A DNA stretch of 64,000 nucleotides from Topomyia yanbarensis (GCF_030247195.1 NC_080672.1:65637771-65701770); one strand, 5' to 3'; shown: positions 1-10,652, counted from the first letter of the stretch. Notes: generated by a model not told the origin, from the sequence alone. Program-made: numbers and translations.

Positions 1-1
1 A

Positions 2-3000
2 ACTGAAGACAAGATTGTAACTCGTTCTGCTCCGCTTGCCCAACTGCAACCAGACATCCGTCCGACGATTGTACCTCCAGTAATCTCAGAAGCCTACCTC
101 CACCAACAGATACGAAAGCCGCCAGCCCTCGAGTTCGCCCAAATGAACATTCAAGCTACACCATCATCTCCGGCAGACTTGGCCGGTGGCTTCTTGCATC
201 GTGCATCGCATTATCTGCCACAGGATCGACCGCAAAATTCTAGACCAGCGTTCATCTCTTCGACGAATCACGGTTTACAGACGGGCCACGATACCTTCGT
301 CCCAACTCAGCGATCAACACCGATACGAGTTGATCACTTGCAACGAGGTGAAGCAGCGACAATCCCTGATGAGACAGTGTGCGTTCTCAACCGAAGCCAG
401 ATTGCGGCGCGGCAGGCAGTTCCCAGGGATCTTCCTGAGTTCGACGGTTCACTGGAGGACTGGCCACTATTTTACGCTATGTTCAATTCATCTACGCAGA
501 TGTGCGGGTTCACAAATGAAGAGAACATGCTTAGACTGCGGAGGTGTCTGAAAGGAAAAGCACTGGATGCAGTAAGATGTGCGCTGCTTCACCCGTCAAA
601 TGTTTCAGACATACTGTCTACGCTGAAGATGCTGTATGGACGATCAGATGCGATCGTTCAGTCAATCGTCAAGAGAATAAGGAGTCTACCGACACCAAAC
701 GTAGAGAAGCTCGAGACGGTGGTGAATTTTGCACTGATGGTGAAGAACTTAGTTGCAACGGTTCGTGCCTGCGAAATCGATGATTTTATTTTCAACGCAT
801 CTCTCCGATACGAGCTGGTTGATCGTTTACCGTCATCCCTGAAGCTAGACTGGGCAAGATTTGCTCGTAGTATCCCGACCCCGAATCTCGCTGATTTCAG
901 TATGTGGCTGTACACTGTAGCGGAAGATGCTAGTGCTGTGATGGCTTCGCCATGTCATGATCAGCGAAATCGAATATCCAAGAAGGACGGCTTCCTGAAC
1001 TTCCATTCCGAATCTGACTCCGGCGATGCGAAACCACCCGAGTCATCCAGCAAGCCGAAGTTGGGCGTAACTAAGGATCGCGCTAATGATCAGTGTGTGG
1101 TGTGCAGGAATAACTGTTCAACTGTTGCACGATGTAGCAGATTCGAGGGTTTCAGCTACGACTCCAAGTGGGCGACAGTAAAAGAGTGCAAACTATGCCG
1201 CAAGTGCCTTCGCAAGCATAACGGCTCGTGCAAACAGCAGAACGAATGTGGAGTGAACGGGTGCACATACCTACACCATCCTCTTCTTCACAACCCGGAG
1301 ATCCAACACATAGATCCCTCGACGTCGAAGCCAACCGCGCTTCCTTCAGGGCAGAAACGACCGGAACCAAGCTGCAATCTTCATCAAGGACAGTCGGCAG
1401 TACTGTTTCGCATCGTTCCAGTCATATTGTATGGGCCAGAGAAGAAGGTTGAGACCTACGCATTTATCGACGACGGGTCCGAACTAACCCTGATGGAACA
1501 GAGCCTGGCAGACGAGCTTGGCATCGAAGGGCCTAGAAAACCGCTTTGTTTGAAATGGACTGGTGGTACGCGAAAGGAAGAACATCAATCGCAACAGGTA
1601 AATCTGAAAATCTCTGGGGCACGAAGCTTGATGAAGTACGAACTTTCAGGGATCAGTACGATCTCCTCTCTCCAGATACGACCTCAAACAATGCTGATTT
1701 CTGAACTGCAGGGAAAATATCCACACCTGTCTGGACTACCACTCAAAGAATATCGCAATGTTAGCCCACGCCTTCTAATTGGCTTGGACTATGCCAACCT
1801 CGGGCATGGAATTAAGAGTCGCGAAGGAAAGCGAAACGAACCAATCGCAATAAAAACTCGTTTGGGATGGACGGTTTACGGCAATTGTACTGGGACAGGA
1901 GACATCGGCGGATATCTGAATTTCCACAGTGTCCAAAGATGCGACTGTAGGCGAGAGAACGATGATGATCTGCACAAAGCGATGAAATCCTACTTTGCGC
2001 TGGATAGCATGGGACTCATCAAAACGAGTCAGCTTCTCTCTCAGGAAGATCAGCGGGCTCATTCATTATTAAAGTCTCTCACCCACCTAAAAAACAACCG
2101 CTACGAAGTTGGCCTACTCTGGAAATACGACAACATCCGACTTCCGGACAGTAAAGCAATGGCCTTCGGAAGATGGAAGTGTTTGGAAAATCGCATGAGC
2201 AAGGATTCAGCGTTAGCCGAGGCTCTCGAGAAAAAGATCACAGAACATGTCAAGAAGGGTTACATAAGAAAGTTGACTCCGGAAGAACTGCAAGAACAAC
2301 ACTCACGAATCTGGTACCTTCCTATCTTCGCAGTCGTCAACCCGAACAAACCGGGTAAATTTCGCCTAGTATGGGATGCCGCTGCCACCGTCCATGGTAT
2401 TTCCTTGAATTCCGTCCTCTTGAAGGGACCAGATCAGTTGACTTCGCTTCTATCCGTGCTGATTCGCTTCCGCGAGTTTCGAGTAGCAGTATGTGGTGAC
2501 ATCAAAGAGATGTTTCACCAAGTGCGAATGCGAGATGAAGATCAGCACTGTCACCGCTTCGTTTGGAAAAACAGCAACGACACTGAGCCTAGCATTTACG
2601 TCGTCCAGGTAATGACCTTTGGTGCGTGTTGTTCGCCAAGTACAGCGCAATATGTAAAAAACAGCAACGCAAAACAGTTCGTGAAAGATCAGCCAGAAGC
2701 AGTCCACGCTATAATCAAACAACATTACGTTGATGACATGCTCGTGAGTACAGAAACGGAGGAAGACGCTGTGAGACTGGCCCAGAACGTGAAAATAATT
2801 CACGAACGAGCTGGATTTGAAATACACAACTGGATATCAAACTCAAATCTTGTCACGGCGATGCTGAACGAGGAAACGACGGAGGAAAAAGACTTGAACA
2901 TTGGCGATGAATCTTCAACAGAGAAGGTGCTTGGAATGTGGTGGAACACGTCAACCGACAGTTTTACTTATAAGGTATCCTCCCGTTACGATGAAGCTTT

Positions 3001-5407
3001 GCTATCTGGCAGTCGTCGGCCAACAAAACGGGAGGTCCTCCGGGTGCTGATGATGATTTATGATCCACTAGGGTTAATTGCGCATTTGTTGATGTTCCTA
3101 AAGATTCTTCTGCAAGAAATTTGGAGAACACCGGTCAACTGGGATGATCATATCGAAGACGCACAGTTCGAGAAGTGGCTAACATGGCTCGCAGTGTTTC
3201 CGAAAATGGGATCGGTGGAAGTACCTCGATGTTATCGGACATTGACATCAATAAGAGCTGAAGTGGAGATGCACACATTCGTGGACGCAAGTGAAAGTGG
3301 GTTTGCGGCAGTCGTTTATCTTCGATTTCGGGAGGAACATGTATCTGAATGCGCACTGGTGGGAGCGAAGACCAGAGTAGCACCCTTAAAGTTCTTGTCG
3401 ATACCTAAATCCGAACTACAAGCTGCCCTACTCGGCGTTCGATTAGCAGACACAATACTAGCGTCTGTGTCAATCAAAATTAGTAAGCGATACTTCTGGA
3501 CGGACTCCAAGGATGTACTTAGCTGGTTACGATCCGACCACCGGCGATACAGCCAGTTTGTAGCATTCCGCGTCAGCGAAATTTTGGAATCGACTGATAT
3601 CACCGAGTGGCGTTATATTCCGACCAAACTAAACGTAGCCGACGAAGGGACAAAGTGGACACGTTCCCCTGACTTATCTGCTAGCAGTCGTTGGTTCCGT
3701 GGTCCAGAATTACTTCGACAATCCGAACACGTCTGGCCTGAATTCCCCAGCCTCGGAAAATCGACTATAGCGGAGCTACGCCCGCATCTGCTTCATCATA
3801 CAGCAACAATGGACTCGGTTATTAAAACGGAAGCATGCTCCAAATGGGTACGACTACTACGACGGGCGGCTTTCATATTCCGATATGTTAACAATCTGCT
3901 GCGATCATCGAGGCGGGAACGGCGTTTCACTGGACCTCTAACACAGGAAGAGCTGGCTAAGGCGGAGAACTATTTATTCCGCCAAGCGCAGTCAGAAACC
4001 TATGCCGACGAGATCGCCATGTTGGCTATGAGTTGCCCTACGAAAAGAACGCAGACAAAGATTGTTAGAAACAACCCGCTTTTTCGCAGCGCCTTCCTGG
4101 ACGAAAACGGTGTCGCTCGCGTTCGAGGTCGAACAAAAGCATGTGCGTTCGTTGGCCGCGATGCTACCGAACCTATCATCCTTCCCCGGAATCACCACGT
4201 TACGCGATTGATAATAGCCGATATTCATGAGCGTTTCAACCACCAAAATCACGCGACAATCCTCAATGAAGTGTTGCAGCGCTACCGTATTCCTCGACTG
4301 AAAGCAACTTACCATGCGATCCGGAGAAGTTGTCAACAGTGCAAGAATGATCTAGCGAAACCACAACCTCCTGCGATGGCTGATCTTCCACAGTCACGTC
4401 TAGCTGCATTTAGTCGTCCGTTCACGTACACGGGGGTGGATTATTTCGGTCCAATTCAGGTCCTGGTCGGACGTCATTCGGAAAAGCGTTGGGGAGTTCT
4501 CGCTACTTGTTTAACCACTCGCGCCATCCATTTGCAAATCGCTCACACTCTGTCCACCGACTCTTGTGTTATGGCAATCCGAAACATAATGGCTAGGAGG
4601 GGAGTGCCAGCTGTTATCTACAGCGATCGTGGAACAAATTTCCAAGCCACGAGTAAGGTGCTTAAGGCAGCCATTCAGCAACTCGATCATGATAGACTGG
4701 CCAGCGAGTTCACTTCAAGTCATACTCAATGGACCTTCATTCCGCCAGTTTCACCCCACATGGGAGGAGCATGGGAACGTTTAATACGCAGTGTGAAACT
4801 TAATTTAGCCAAGCTACAACCCAGCAGATTACCCACCGACGAAGTGTTGCAGAACGCGTTGATAGAAGTCGAAAACATCGTTAATTCACGACCACTGACT
4901 GAAATTCCTGTAGAAGACGACGAATCACCCGTGTTAACGCCTAACCACTTCCTGCTAGGATCAGCAAACGGGTTGAGACCGTGGGTTCCCTTTGATGATA
5001 GTCCCGTTCACAGGAGAAACTCTTGGACTCAGTCCCAGAAAATGGCTGACTCGTTCTGGAAACAATGGGTCCGTGACTACCTGCCAACGATCACGCGCAG
5101 AACCAAATGGTTTACTCCAACCAAACCGATTGAAGTTGGTGACGTAGTGGTAGTCGTCGACCCAAAGCTTGGCCGGAACTACTGGCCCAAGGGTAGGATT
5201 ATTGCTACACAACAGGCTCCTGACGGACAGGTACGACGCGCCACTATACAGACAGCATCCGGCGGAATCTACGAACGACCAACAGTATCATTAGCAGTGC
5301 TCGACGTAGGCGTTGTAGCGAATACGCATTCGGATGATCCTTCGCGCATTCCGGGGGGGAGTGTTGACTACGCCCCGTCGTTAACTACATCTACATCAGT
5401 TGATTAA
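2..5407 (+). CDS. BEL/Pao LTR retrotransposon Gag-Pol polyprotein, 5' end cut by window
   Basis: One frame is open from base 2 to the stop at 5405-5407, so the first ATG (143) is probably internal and the true start lies left of the window. Domains in order: a DUF1759-type gag region (from about 431, 'LPEFDGSLEDWPLFY'); a Cys/His-rich zinc-binding stretch (about 1090-1290); an aspartic protease with DDGS at 1469-1480; a reverse transcriptase with YVDD at 2726-2737; an RNase H-like segment (FVDAS near 3278); an HHCC integrase zinc finger (about 4195-4350); an integrase core with D near 4439, D at 4625 and E near 4775, 49 residues after the second D; and a C-terminal DUF5641-like tail (about 5100-5300). 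This order with YVDD is typical of BEL/Pao. It would copy the element's RNA into DNA and integrate it. No frameshift or stop is visible in about 1800 codons, and no envelope-like frame follows. A fairly young copy is likely. Confidence 0.95.
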   Translation, partial: TEDKIVTRSAPLAQLQPDIRPTIVPPVISEAYLHQQIRKPPALEFAQMNIQATPSSPADLAGGFLHRASHYLPQDRPQNSRPAFISSTNHGLQTGHDTFVPTQRSTPIRVDHLQRGEAATIPDETVCVLNRSQIAARQAVPRDLPEFDGSLEDWPLFYAMFNSSTQMCGFTNEENMLRLRRCLKGKALDAVRCALLHPSNVSDILSTLKMLYGRSDAIVQSIVKRIRSLPTPNVEKLETVVNFALMVKNLVATVRACEIDDFIFNASLRYELVDRLPSSLKLDWARFARSIPTPNLADFSMWLYTVAEDASAVMASPCHDQRNRISKKDGFLNFHSESDSGDAKPPESSSKPKLGVTKDRANDQCVVCRNNCSTVARCSRFEGFSYDSKWATVKECKLCRKCLRKHNGSCKQQNECGVNGCTYLHHPLLHNPEIQHIDPSTSKPTALPSGQKRPEPSCNLHQGQSAVLFRIVPVILYGPEKKVETYAFIDDGSELTLMEQSLADELGIEGPRKPLCLKWTGGTRKEEHQSQQVNLKISGARSLMKYELSGISTISSLQIRPQTMLISELQGKYPHLSGLPLKEYRNVSPRLLIGLDYANLGHGIKSREGKRNEPIAIKTRLGWTVYGNCTGTGDIGGYLNFHSVQRCDCRRENDDDLHKAMKSYFALDSMGLIKTSQLLSQEDQRAHSLLKSLTHLKNNRYEVGLLWKYDNIRLPDSKAMAFGRWKCLENRMSKDSALAEALEKKITEHVKKGYIRKLTPEELQEQHSRIWYLPIFAVVNPNKPGKFRLVWDAAATVHGISLNSVLLKGPDQLTSLLSVLIRFREFRVAVCGDIKEMFHQVRMRDEDQHCHRFVWKNSNDTEPSIYVVQVMTFGACCSPSTAQYVKNSNAKQFVKDQPEAVHAIIKQHYVDDMLVSTETEEDAVRLAQNVKIIHERAGFEIHNWISNSNLVTAMLNEETTEEKDLNIGDESSTEKVLGMWWNTSTDSFTYKVSSRYDEALLSGSRRPTKREVLRVLMMIYDPLGLIAHLLMFLKILLQEIWRTPVNWDDHIEDAQFEKWLTWLAVFPKMGSVEVPRCYRTLTSIRAEVEMHTFVDASESGFAAVVYLRFREEHVSECALVGAKTRVAPLKFLSIPKSELQAALLGVRLADTILASVSIKISKRYFWTDSKDVLSWLRSDHRRYSQFVAFRVSEILESTDITEWRYIPTKLNVADEGTKWTRSPDLSASSRWFRGPELLRQSEHVWPEFPSLGKSTIAELRPHLLHHTATMDSVIKTEACSKWVRLLRRAAFIFRYVNNLLRSSRRERRFTGPLTQEELAKAENYLFRQAQSETYADEIAMLAMSCPTKRTQTKIVRNNPLFRSAFLDENGVARVRGRTKACAFVGRDATEPIILPRNHHVTRLIIADIHERFNHQNHATILNEVLQRYRIPRLKATYHAIRRSCQQCKNDLAKPQPPAMADLPQSRLAAFSRPFTYTGVDYFGPIQVLVGRHSEKRWGVLATCLTTRAIHLQIAHTLSTDSCVMAIRNIMARRGVPAVIYSDRGTNFQATSKVLKAAIQQLDHDRLASEFTSSHTQWTFIPPVSPHMGGAWERLIRSVKLNLAKLQPSRLPTDEVLQNALIEVENIVNSRPLTEIPVEDDESPVLTPNHFLLGSANGLRPWVPFDDSPVHRRNSWTQSQKMADSFWKQWVRDYLPTITRRTKWFTPTKPIEVGDVVVVVDPKLGRNYWPKGRIIATQQAPDGQVRRATIQTASGGIYERPTVSLAVLDVGVVANTHSDDPSRIPGGSVDYAPSLTTSTSVD

Positions 5408-5483
5408 AATGTCTGCGCACCGCCTCGATGCCGCTGTATCGAAATACACCCCACCCGGTCTGCCCGGGGGATCGGCTACAACA
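5353..5483 (+). repeat. Candidate polypurine tract and short 3' LTR of the BEL/Pao element
   Basis: A purine run (GGGGGGGAG, 5353-5361) is followed at 5362 by TGTTG, the usual LTR start, and CAACA stands at 5479-5483, which would pair as the LTR end. The coding frame runs through the tract into this segment, as often happens in BEL elements. At ~122 bp this LTR would be short, so it may be truncated by the repeat that begins at 5504. The 5' LTR is outside the window and cannot be compared. Confidence 0.3.
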
Positions 5484-6313
5484 GAAAGGGCAAATACATA
5501 AACAAAAACCTGTTTTAATCCACCTAGAGGTGCAATTGTGCCTTTCTCATTTCTCCAAACTATGATTTAATAGCTGGTTCGTACAATATAACTTTATGGA
5601 AATGTCTTTCATTCTTATTACACTTGGTAAGTATATATAAGAGCACCTTTTTGCATTCATCGCGGTATCGTTTAGAATCGGAGTTTTCTATGTGATCGAC
5701 CTCCACAACCCGTAACTCCGGTGCTGGAAGTCGGATGGAGATGGAATTTAATATCAGTTTCTGGGGACGCAACACCTTTCATTTGAGACTAAGTTGAGCA
5801 AATCTAGCCATTTTCGAGAAACCAATATAACCGTTATTCTGACTTTGGATGCTTCCGGATCCGTCGATGGTGGCCAGTGTGGCCAAAAAGACTTTGAATG
5901 ACTGTTGGGGACCTAGATCTACAAATTCAACAGTTGTGTTTACATTTTGGAAAAAAATCACCTTTTTACATTCATCGCAGAATTCGTTAGAATCGGGATT
6001 TTCTGCGTGATCGTACGTATCACCCTGTAATTCAGGAACCAGAACTCGGATCCACACAAAATTCAACAGCAGCTGATGGACCTTTCATTTAAAATTAAGT
6101 TTGTCAAAATCGGTTCAGAAAATTCCGAGAAACCGATTTGGAAAAATCAACAAATTTTGTTTTGTAACCATACTCTTCAACTCGTAATTCGGAACAAGAT
6201 GTCGGTTGAAAATGAAATTCAATAGCAACCTATGGGAATATTATACCTTTCATTTGAATCTTAGTTTGTAAAAATCGGTTCAGCCATCTCCGAGTAACCG
6301 ATGTGGACATTTT

Positions 6314-6513
6314 GTTAACAAATCCGCACATACACACACATACATACACACATACACATACACACATACATACATACACACATACATACACACAGATATT
6401 TTGCGATCTCGGCGAACTGAGTCGAATGTTATATGAGACTCGGCCCTCCGGGCCTCGGTTAGAAAGTCGGTTTTTGGAGCAATTGCATAACCTTTCTATA
6501 TAAGAAAGGCAAA
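6314..6513 (+). repeat. CA/TA microsatellite plus conserved dispersed-repeat 3' end, copy 1
   Basis: Bases ~6328-6396 are a (CACA/CATA) run. It is followed by 'gatctcggcgaactgagtcg', 'cggccctccgggcctcgg' (a hairpin) and an end 'tttctatataagaaaggcaaa', where the GCC/GGC-type half sites form another small palindrome. The same block recurs at 7543-7716, in reverse at 48845-48990, and as a stub near 63485. Confidence 0.75.
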
Positions 6514-6599
6514 AGAATAATATTTAATTAGCTTAATAAGCATGAGTTCAATGTTATCTTCATGTGATTATAATTTGCAAAGGTTGGTGGAATGCGTTT

Positions 6600-6780
6600 G
6601 AACGTGTAGGGAATGGGGGTTTAGTAGAGTGGGTGTGGAGGATGCGTCAGATATCCTTCATCTTATTTCGGTATACGGGGTGGATGAAGGAAATCTGGGC
6701 GTGAGGGTGATCCAAGAAGAGGGGAGTGATGAAGGAGGGAGGTGTAAGGGCAAGGTGGGGAGGGGGGGAAGGGGCGGCTA
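6600..6780 (+). repeat. G-rich tract
   Basis: The + strand is strongly purine-biased with many G runs, ending in a block of nine G near 6760. No coding signal. The C-rich tract at 9120-9330 is similar in style on the opposite strand, so both may come from one repeat in two orientations. Several G runs of three or more could fold as a quadruplex. Confidence 0.45.
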
Positions 6781-7542
6781 CGCAATACTCAACTGCATAT
6801 TTTGCCTTCCATTTGAGACTTGGTTTGAGAAAATCGGTTCAGTCATCACCGATGAACCGATGTGACTTTAATTGTGGAATATGCCCGGAATTCCTGACTT
6901 CCGGAATCGTCGATAGTGGACAATATATTCAAAGAATGTTTGATTGGCAATCAGTGATCTAGATCTACGATTAGAAGTAATTTGGTGACCATTTCAATAG
7001 TTTTTAGCCTCTGAGGTATTACGATTGTACCGATTTATATGGGAAATTCCAGTGTATCCTTACTAACACCCCTGTAACTCCGGAAGCAAGAGTCAGAACC
7101 GAATGAAATTCAGCAGCAGTCAATGGCATTACTGTATCTTTCATTTGAAATTAAGTTCGTAAAAATCGGTAGAGAATTCGTTGTGGAATGGGTGTGATAT
7201 TAGCTTAGGAACTTGGCGGGTTCCCCGAGGGCGTCATGAACCGTCATAGGTGGCCAATGTGGTCAAAGCTGCTTTGATTGATCATTAGTGATCCAGACCC
7301 GCAAACTAGAGTAATGCTACATCAATTTTAATATGTTTTACATCATTTGAACATTATGGTGGTACCAGTTTATATGGGAATTTGCTGTGTGACCGCACTC
7401 TTCAACCCGTAACTCCGGAACCGGAAGTCGGATCAACTAAAAATTCAATAGCAGCTTATGGGAGCATTATACCTTTCAGATGAAACTAAGTTTGCGAAAA
7501 TCGGTTCAGCCATCTCTGAGAAAATTGTGTGAGTTTAAATGA

Positions 7543-7716
7543 CACACACACACATACACACACATACACACACACATACATACACACACACACAGACATT
7601 TGCCGATCTCGACGAACTGAATCGAATGGTGTATGATACTCGGCCCTCCGGGCCTCGGTTAAAATGTCGATTTTTACAGTGATTGCATAGCCTTTCTTTA
7701 TATGAGAAAGGCAAAA
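7543..7716 (+). repeat. CA/TA microsatellite plus conserved dispersed-repeat 3' end, copy 2
   Basis: This is a second copy of the block at 6314-6513: a CA/TA run (7543-7596), then 'gatctcgacgaactgaatcg', 'cggccctccgggcctcgg', and the end 'tttatatgagaaaggcaaa'. Spacing and order match copy 1. Confidence 0.75.
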
Positions 7717-7719
7717 AAC

Positions 7720-8289
7720 CATCATTGATTTATATCTAGATCCTATACTTACTGATTACGTGGAAGAGCTAAACTAAAGTGAACTAATTAATACTATTTT
7801 TTGCTATTTATCGCATCCTTATACCTATACGCTGAATTATATTTAGAGCTTAACCTAGACTTACAACTAGTGAGCAATAACTTAAAACTAGGTGAGAATT
7901 GTGCTAACAAGATAAATGCTTATGTTACTATGTTTTTATCTAATTAGGTCAAAATTGCTACGTGGTGCATTTAGTTGATTATTTTACCGCAAACTAGTGC
8001 TATTGAAAGGTAAGAAAATCCACTAGATTCGAGATCAACATAGATTAACAATAATATGATATGTGCAGGAAACAGTTGTTCGGAACAGACCGTGTTGCCA
8101 GTTTATTTGGGTCCTAGCTGGATCACTAAAAGTATAAAGAAGAAAATGAAATTATTGAACATTCTATAACTAAATTCTGTATTGTAGGAATTTTTTAATT
8201 GTATTTCGGTAATCAAGGAATAAATTATTGAATTTGGATCCAGCTCGTTGTCTCCGCAACAGTTGGAATTAAGATTCCCGTATATATTG
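7720..8289. other. Unassigned AT-rich stretch
   Basis: AT-rich DNA between the dispersed repeat and the gag relic. I see no long open frame, inverted ends or match to another part of the window. Confidence 0.5.
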
Positions 8290-8946
8290 AGAATGATTAC
8301 ATAGATGTAAGGTTATATGACCTATCACCTCGTACCCCTCCAGAGCCAATTACAAAATGCATGTCGCAATAAGGAGAAGTAGAATCCGTTACACCTGATA
8401 CTTGGAGAAACTTCTTCCCGGGTACTCCTAACGGCGTTGAGTGAGGATGCGGGTTGAAAGGCCTATACCCTCCTACTTGACAATAAAACTCAAAACTCAC
8501 GGAACTACAATTATGCAAACTACGCTATGCACCCATGAGGGACAAATTCCTACGTGCAAGTATTGTAATTAGACAGCTCATTTACGGCAAACCAAACCAA
8601 AACAGAGTTTTCAATACCAATGCCTGAACCACAAACGGTGACCAAATTTGTGGCAGCAGTTGCACAGACCATAATGACAACCACAAAAGAAGCATCCAGT
8701 ACCGCAAAATCAACTGTAAGCAACATTGGCAAGGATAACAATAACAGTGACGGATTTACGCTGGTCCACAATAAGTGCAAGAAACAGGGAAAAACATCTG
8801 ATCGCGAACACCAGGCCGGCTTCGACCTGGACGTGAAAAACAAAAAAGAATTAAATGACCCCCCAGACGCAGATTGCCAGCAAGCCCCGCGAAAGAAGGT
8901 CTCCGCTCGCAATAAAAATTTGCGCGCACGAGATCCAATATTATAA
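8290..8946 (+). pseudogene. Gag-like zinc-knuckle ORF1 relic of a retroposon, copy 1
   Basis: Conceptual translation with frame changes gives 'VRLYDLSPRTPPEPITKCM', 'WRNFFPGTPNGV', a 'GQIPTCKYC...TAH' half zinc knuckle near 8530-8590, then an open tail (8620-8946) with 'DGFTLVHNKCKKQGKTSDRE' and a basic C-terminus ending 'NLRARDPIL'. The order (RNA-binding-like domain, then CCHC knuckle, then basic tail) is that of non-LTR retrotransposon ORF1. At least two in-frame stops and one or more frameshifts make it a pseudogene. The tail is clearly related to the minus-strand relic at 15760-16117: both hold TSDRE, a Pro/Arg/Lys-rich segment and a stop, and are followed by the same 3' UTR. No RT follows. 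Confidence 0.65.
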
Positions 8947-9050
8947 CATTTGTTTATATTTTTATTTTTACATTTGTAAACATAAAAAAAGATCCACGGC
9001 TCCGTTAAGCTACCGCTATGAGCCGTGTCAAATAAACGAATTATAAAAAA
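8947..9050 (+). repeat. Conserved retroposon 3' UTR, copy 1
   Basis: Right after the gag stop comes 'tttacatttgtaaaca', then 'aaagatccacggctccgtt', 'ctatgagccgtgtcaaat' and an A-rich end. The same order follows the gag relic on the minus strand at 15645-15755, and its core recurs alone at 30505-30590. Confidence 0.7.
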
Positions 9051-9059
9051 AACCTAATC

Positions 9060-9542
9060 CCAGCCTATTTTTTACTGGCATAAGGTTTCTGGATTTTAAT
9101 AGGGGCGTAGGTGATGGTATACGGAAAGGGTTACCCCACCCCCCTTCTACTGTTCACCCCCCCTTTAAAATCCTCTTAAATCACCTCTTAGACCACCACC
9201 CCATCCATACCTCATACTCCCCCCCCCCCACCTCATCATCTTTAACTCATCACTATAACACAAAGCATACCAAATTAAGCTGGAGAGTCGATCGTGGGAC
9301 TTTCGCCCTCCTCACACACACCCCCGCATGACAAAATGAGTTAGCAGGCAGATAACATTGATCTAATGCTGATTAGGCTAATGAAATATGCTATTTTTTC
9401 TGTCAAGTGTTTCACCGTCGACACGTAGCTCATCAAGTTCGTTGCTAGCAAGCCATTGTGTATAAGTACAAAATGTACTAAGAATGTAATGGACATTTCC
9501 ACAATTATGTTGAACATAACCAGCCACCGAGCCATAGTTTAG
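9060..9542 (+). repeat. C-rich tract and a 3' segment shared with 47160-47250
   Basis: Bases ~9120-9330 are rich in C runs. At ~9450-9530, 'gccattgtgtataag', 'aagaatgtaatgg', 'catttccacaattatgttg' and 'aaccagcca' align by eye with 47170-47245 on the same strand, suggesting a common dispersed element. No gene is seen. Confidence 0.4.
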
Positions 9543-9589
9543 GGAAATGAGAAAGGCACAATTGCACCGCTAGGTGGATTAAAACAGGT

Positions 9590-10040
9590 TTTTTGAGCTA
9601 GAGTCAATCCGGCGCTAGTTTAATTCTGTCACTAAGTTAGTGTCGGTTTCTGATTAGACGAAGTCGACAAGCAAATTCCATAAATAATTTAGTTATAGGT
9701 TTTGTGCTCTTCACGCGCAACGGTGCTTTTTATAAATTTACTCTTAATAGAGAAAAAATAGTTTTTACCAAAATTGTTTTCCGCTAGGAGAAATATAGCA
9801 TAGTGCATCTTCCTTTGGCCTCCTAAGCCAAAACAAATGTTTCAATTTCATTAGTTCTCTTCAGCTTTAAATGAGCTTCTTGTCTTGTGAGGCATCACGC
9901 TTGTCGGTTTACTCAGGAACACGAATTGTGGCTCCGTTTTTGGAGCTAGCGTAAATCCGCCGCTAGCTTAGTCCGTTAACTAAGTTAGTGTCAGATTCTG
10001 ATGAGACGAAATCGAAACGCAAATTCCATAACTAATATTG
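9590..10040 (+). repeat. Two direct copies of a ~100-bp dispersed segment
   Basis: 9590-9690 and 9935-10035 are direct repeats: both contain 'gagctag', 'aatccg-cgctag', 'aactaagttagtgtc' (or 'cactaagttagtgtc'), 'tctgat-agacgaa' and 'gcaaattccataa'. The 245 bp between them show no feature. They may be the ends of a 5' UTR-like repeat, or a tandem duplication that later diverged. Confidence 0.6.
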
Positions 10041-10652
10041 AGTAAATTTTTTAACTATTGTAACGGCATTTAATTAGCAAGGGACTGAAAGGTGTGAAGT
10101 ACATTTTTTAATATTGAGAGCCATAGAACGCATGGAAGAGCAAGGAGTTGAAGGATGAAAGTTTAGAAAGGTGTGGAATAGCAGTGAGCAAGCTTGGCGT
10201 TTCTCGACGACTTAACCCTTTGTCTTCTACCGCAGGAGTCGGAATATTTTGGCATTTGAAACGGGAATCACCTGAACCTGAGGCATGTTCGGATTAGCGT
10301 GAAGTGCTATGGACCCTGATAACAGTGCTGCCTTAGCGACCAAGTTTCAAACTATCTTGGTACGGCAAAAAGGAAGTGCTAATTATTATCCATTACAATT
10401 ACAGACAACACATTAGCTATTCCAGCTATCGCATAGTAGTCCAGAATGCGAAACTTAATAGGAATTTCAAGTTGTAACTGAAACTACACAACTTAGCCCC
10501 ATCTTGTTTTCGGGAAAGTTTTCGTTCTTTATGAGCCCCTTCTTATTGTTAAAATAGCAATTAGGGTGGTTCTAAAAACTTTTTAACTTTTCCAGCGAAG
10601 TTGCAGAACGATTTATTTTTGTAAGTTCTATCTGTCATAGTATTCAATTTAG
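10041..10652. other. Unassigned stretch
   Basis: Mixed-composition DNA with no long open frame and no inverted ends found. I see nothing that supports a gene. Confidence 0.5.

Larger units (their letters stand above)
5690..7530 (+). repeat. Diverged ~320-bp tandem modules ('CGTAACTCCGG...AAATCGGTTCAG')
   Basis: A module carrying 'cccgtaactccggaa', 'aaattcaatagcagc', 'acctttcatttga' and 'aaaatcggttcagcc' recurs with its first motif near 5708, 6032, 6180, 7072 and 7397; a partial copy is near 6805. Two of the intervals are 324-325 bp. The same module occurs in reverse at 48845-49480. No protein is implied. This is a high-copy dispersed repeat of the type I associate with Aedes genomes (recall, not checked). 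Confidence 0.7.
5504..9594. mobile_element. Composite repeat bounded by ~50-bp inverted ends
   Basis: The left end (5504-5556) and right end (9543-9594) are near-perfect reverse complements; the core is CCTGTTTTAATCCACCTAG, then GGTGCAATTGTGCC and TTTCTCATTT. Inside lie the tandem ~320-bp modules, two CA/TA microsatellites, a G-rich tract, a gag relic and a C-rich tract. The ends could belong to one large element, or to two separate copies of one dispersed repeat lying in opposite directions. No transposase frame is present. It begins 21 bp after the putative BEL LTR end. Confidence 0.4.

Noticed and set aside
5408..5507. Envelope-like gene after the BEL/Pao integrase
   Set aside because: Only ~100 bp separate the stop from the next repeat and no frame is present.
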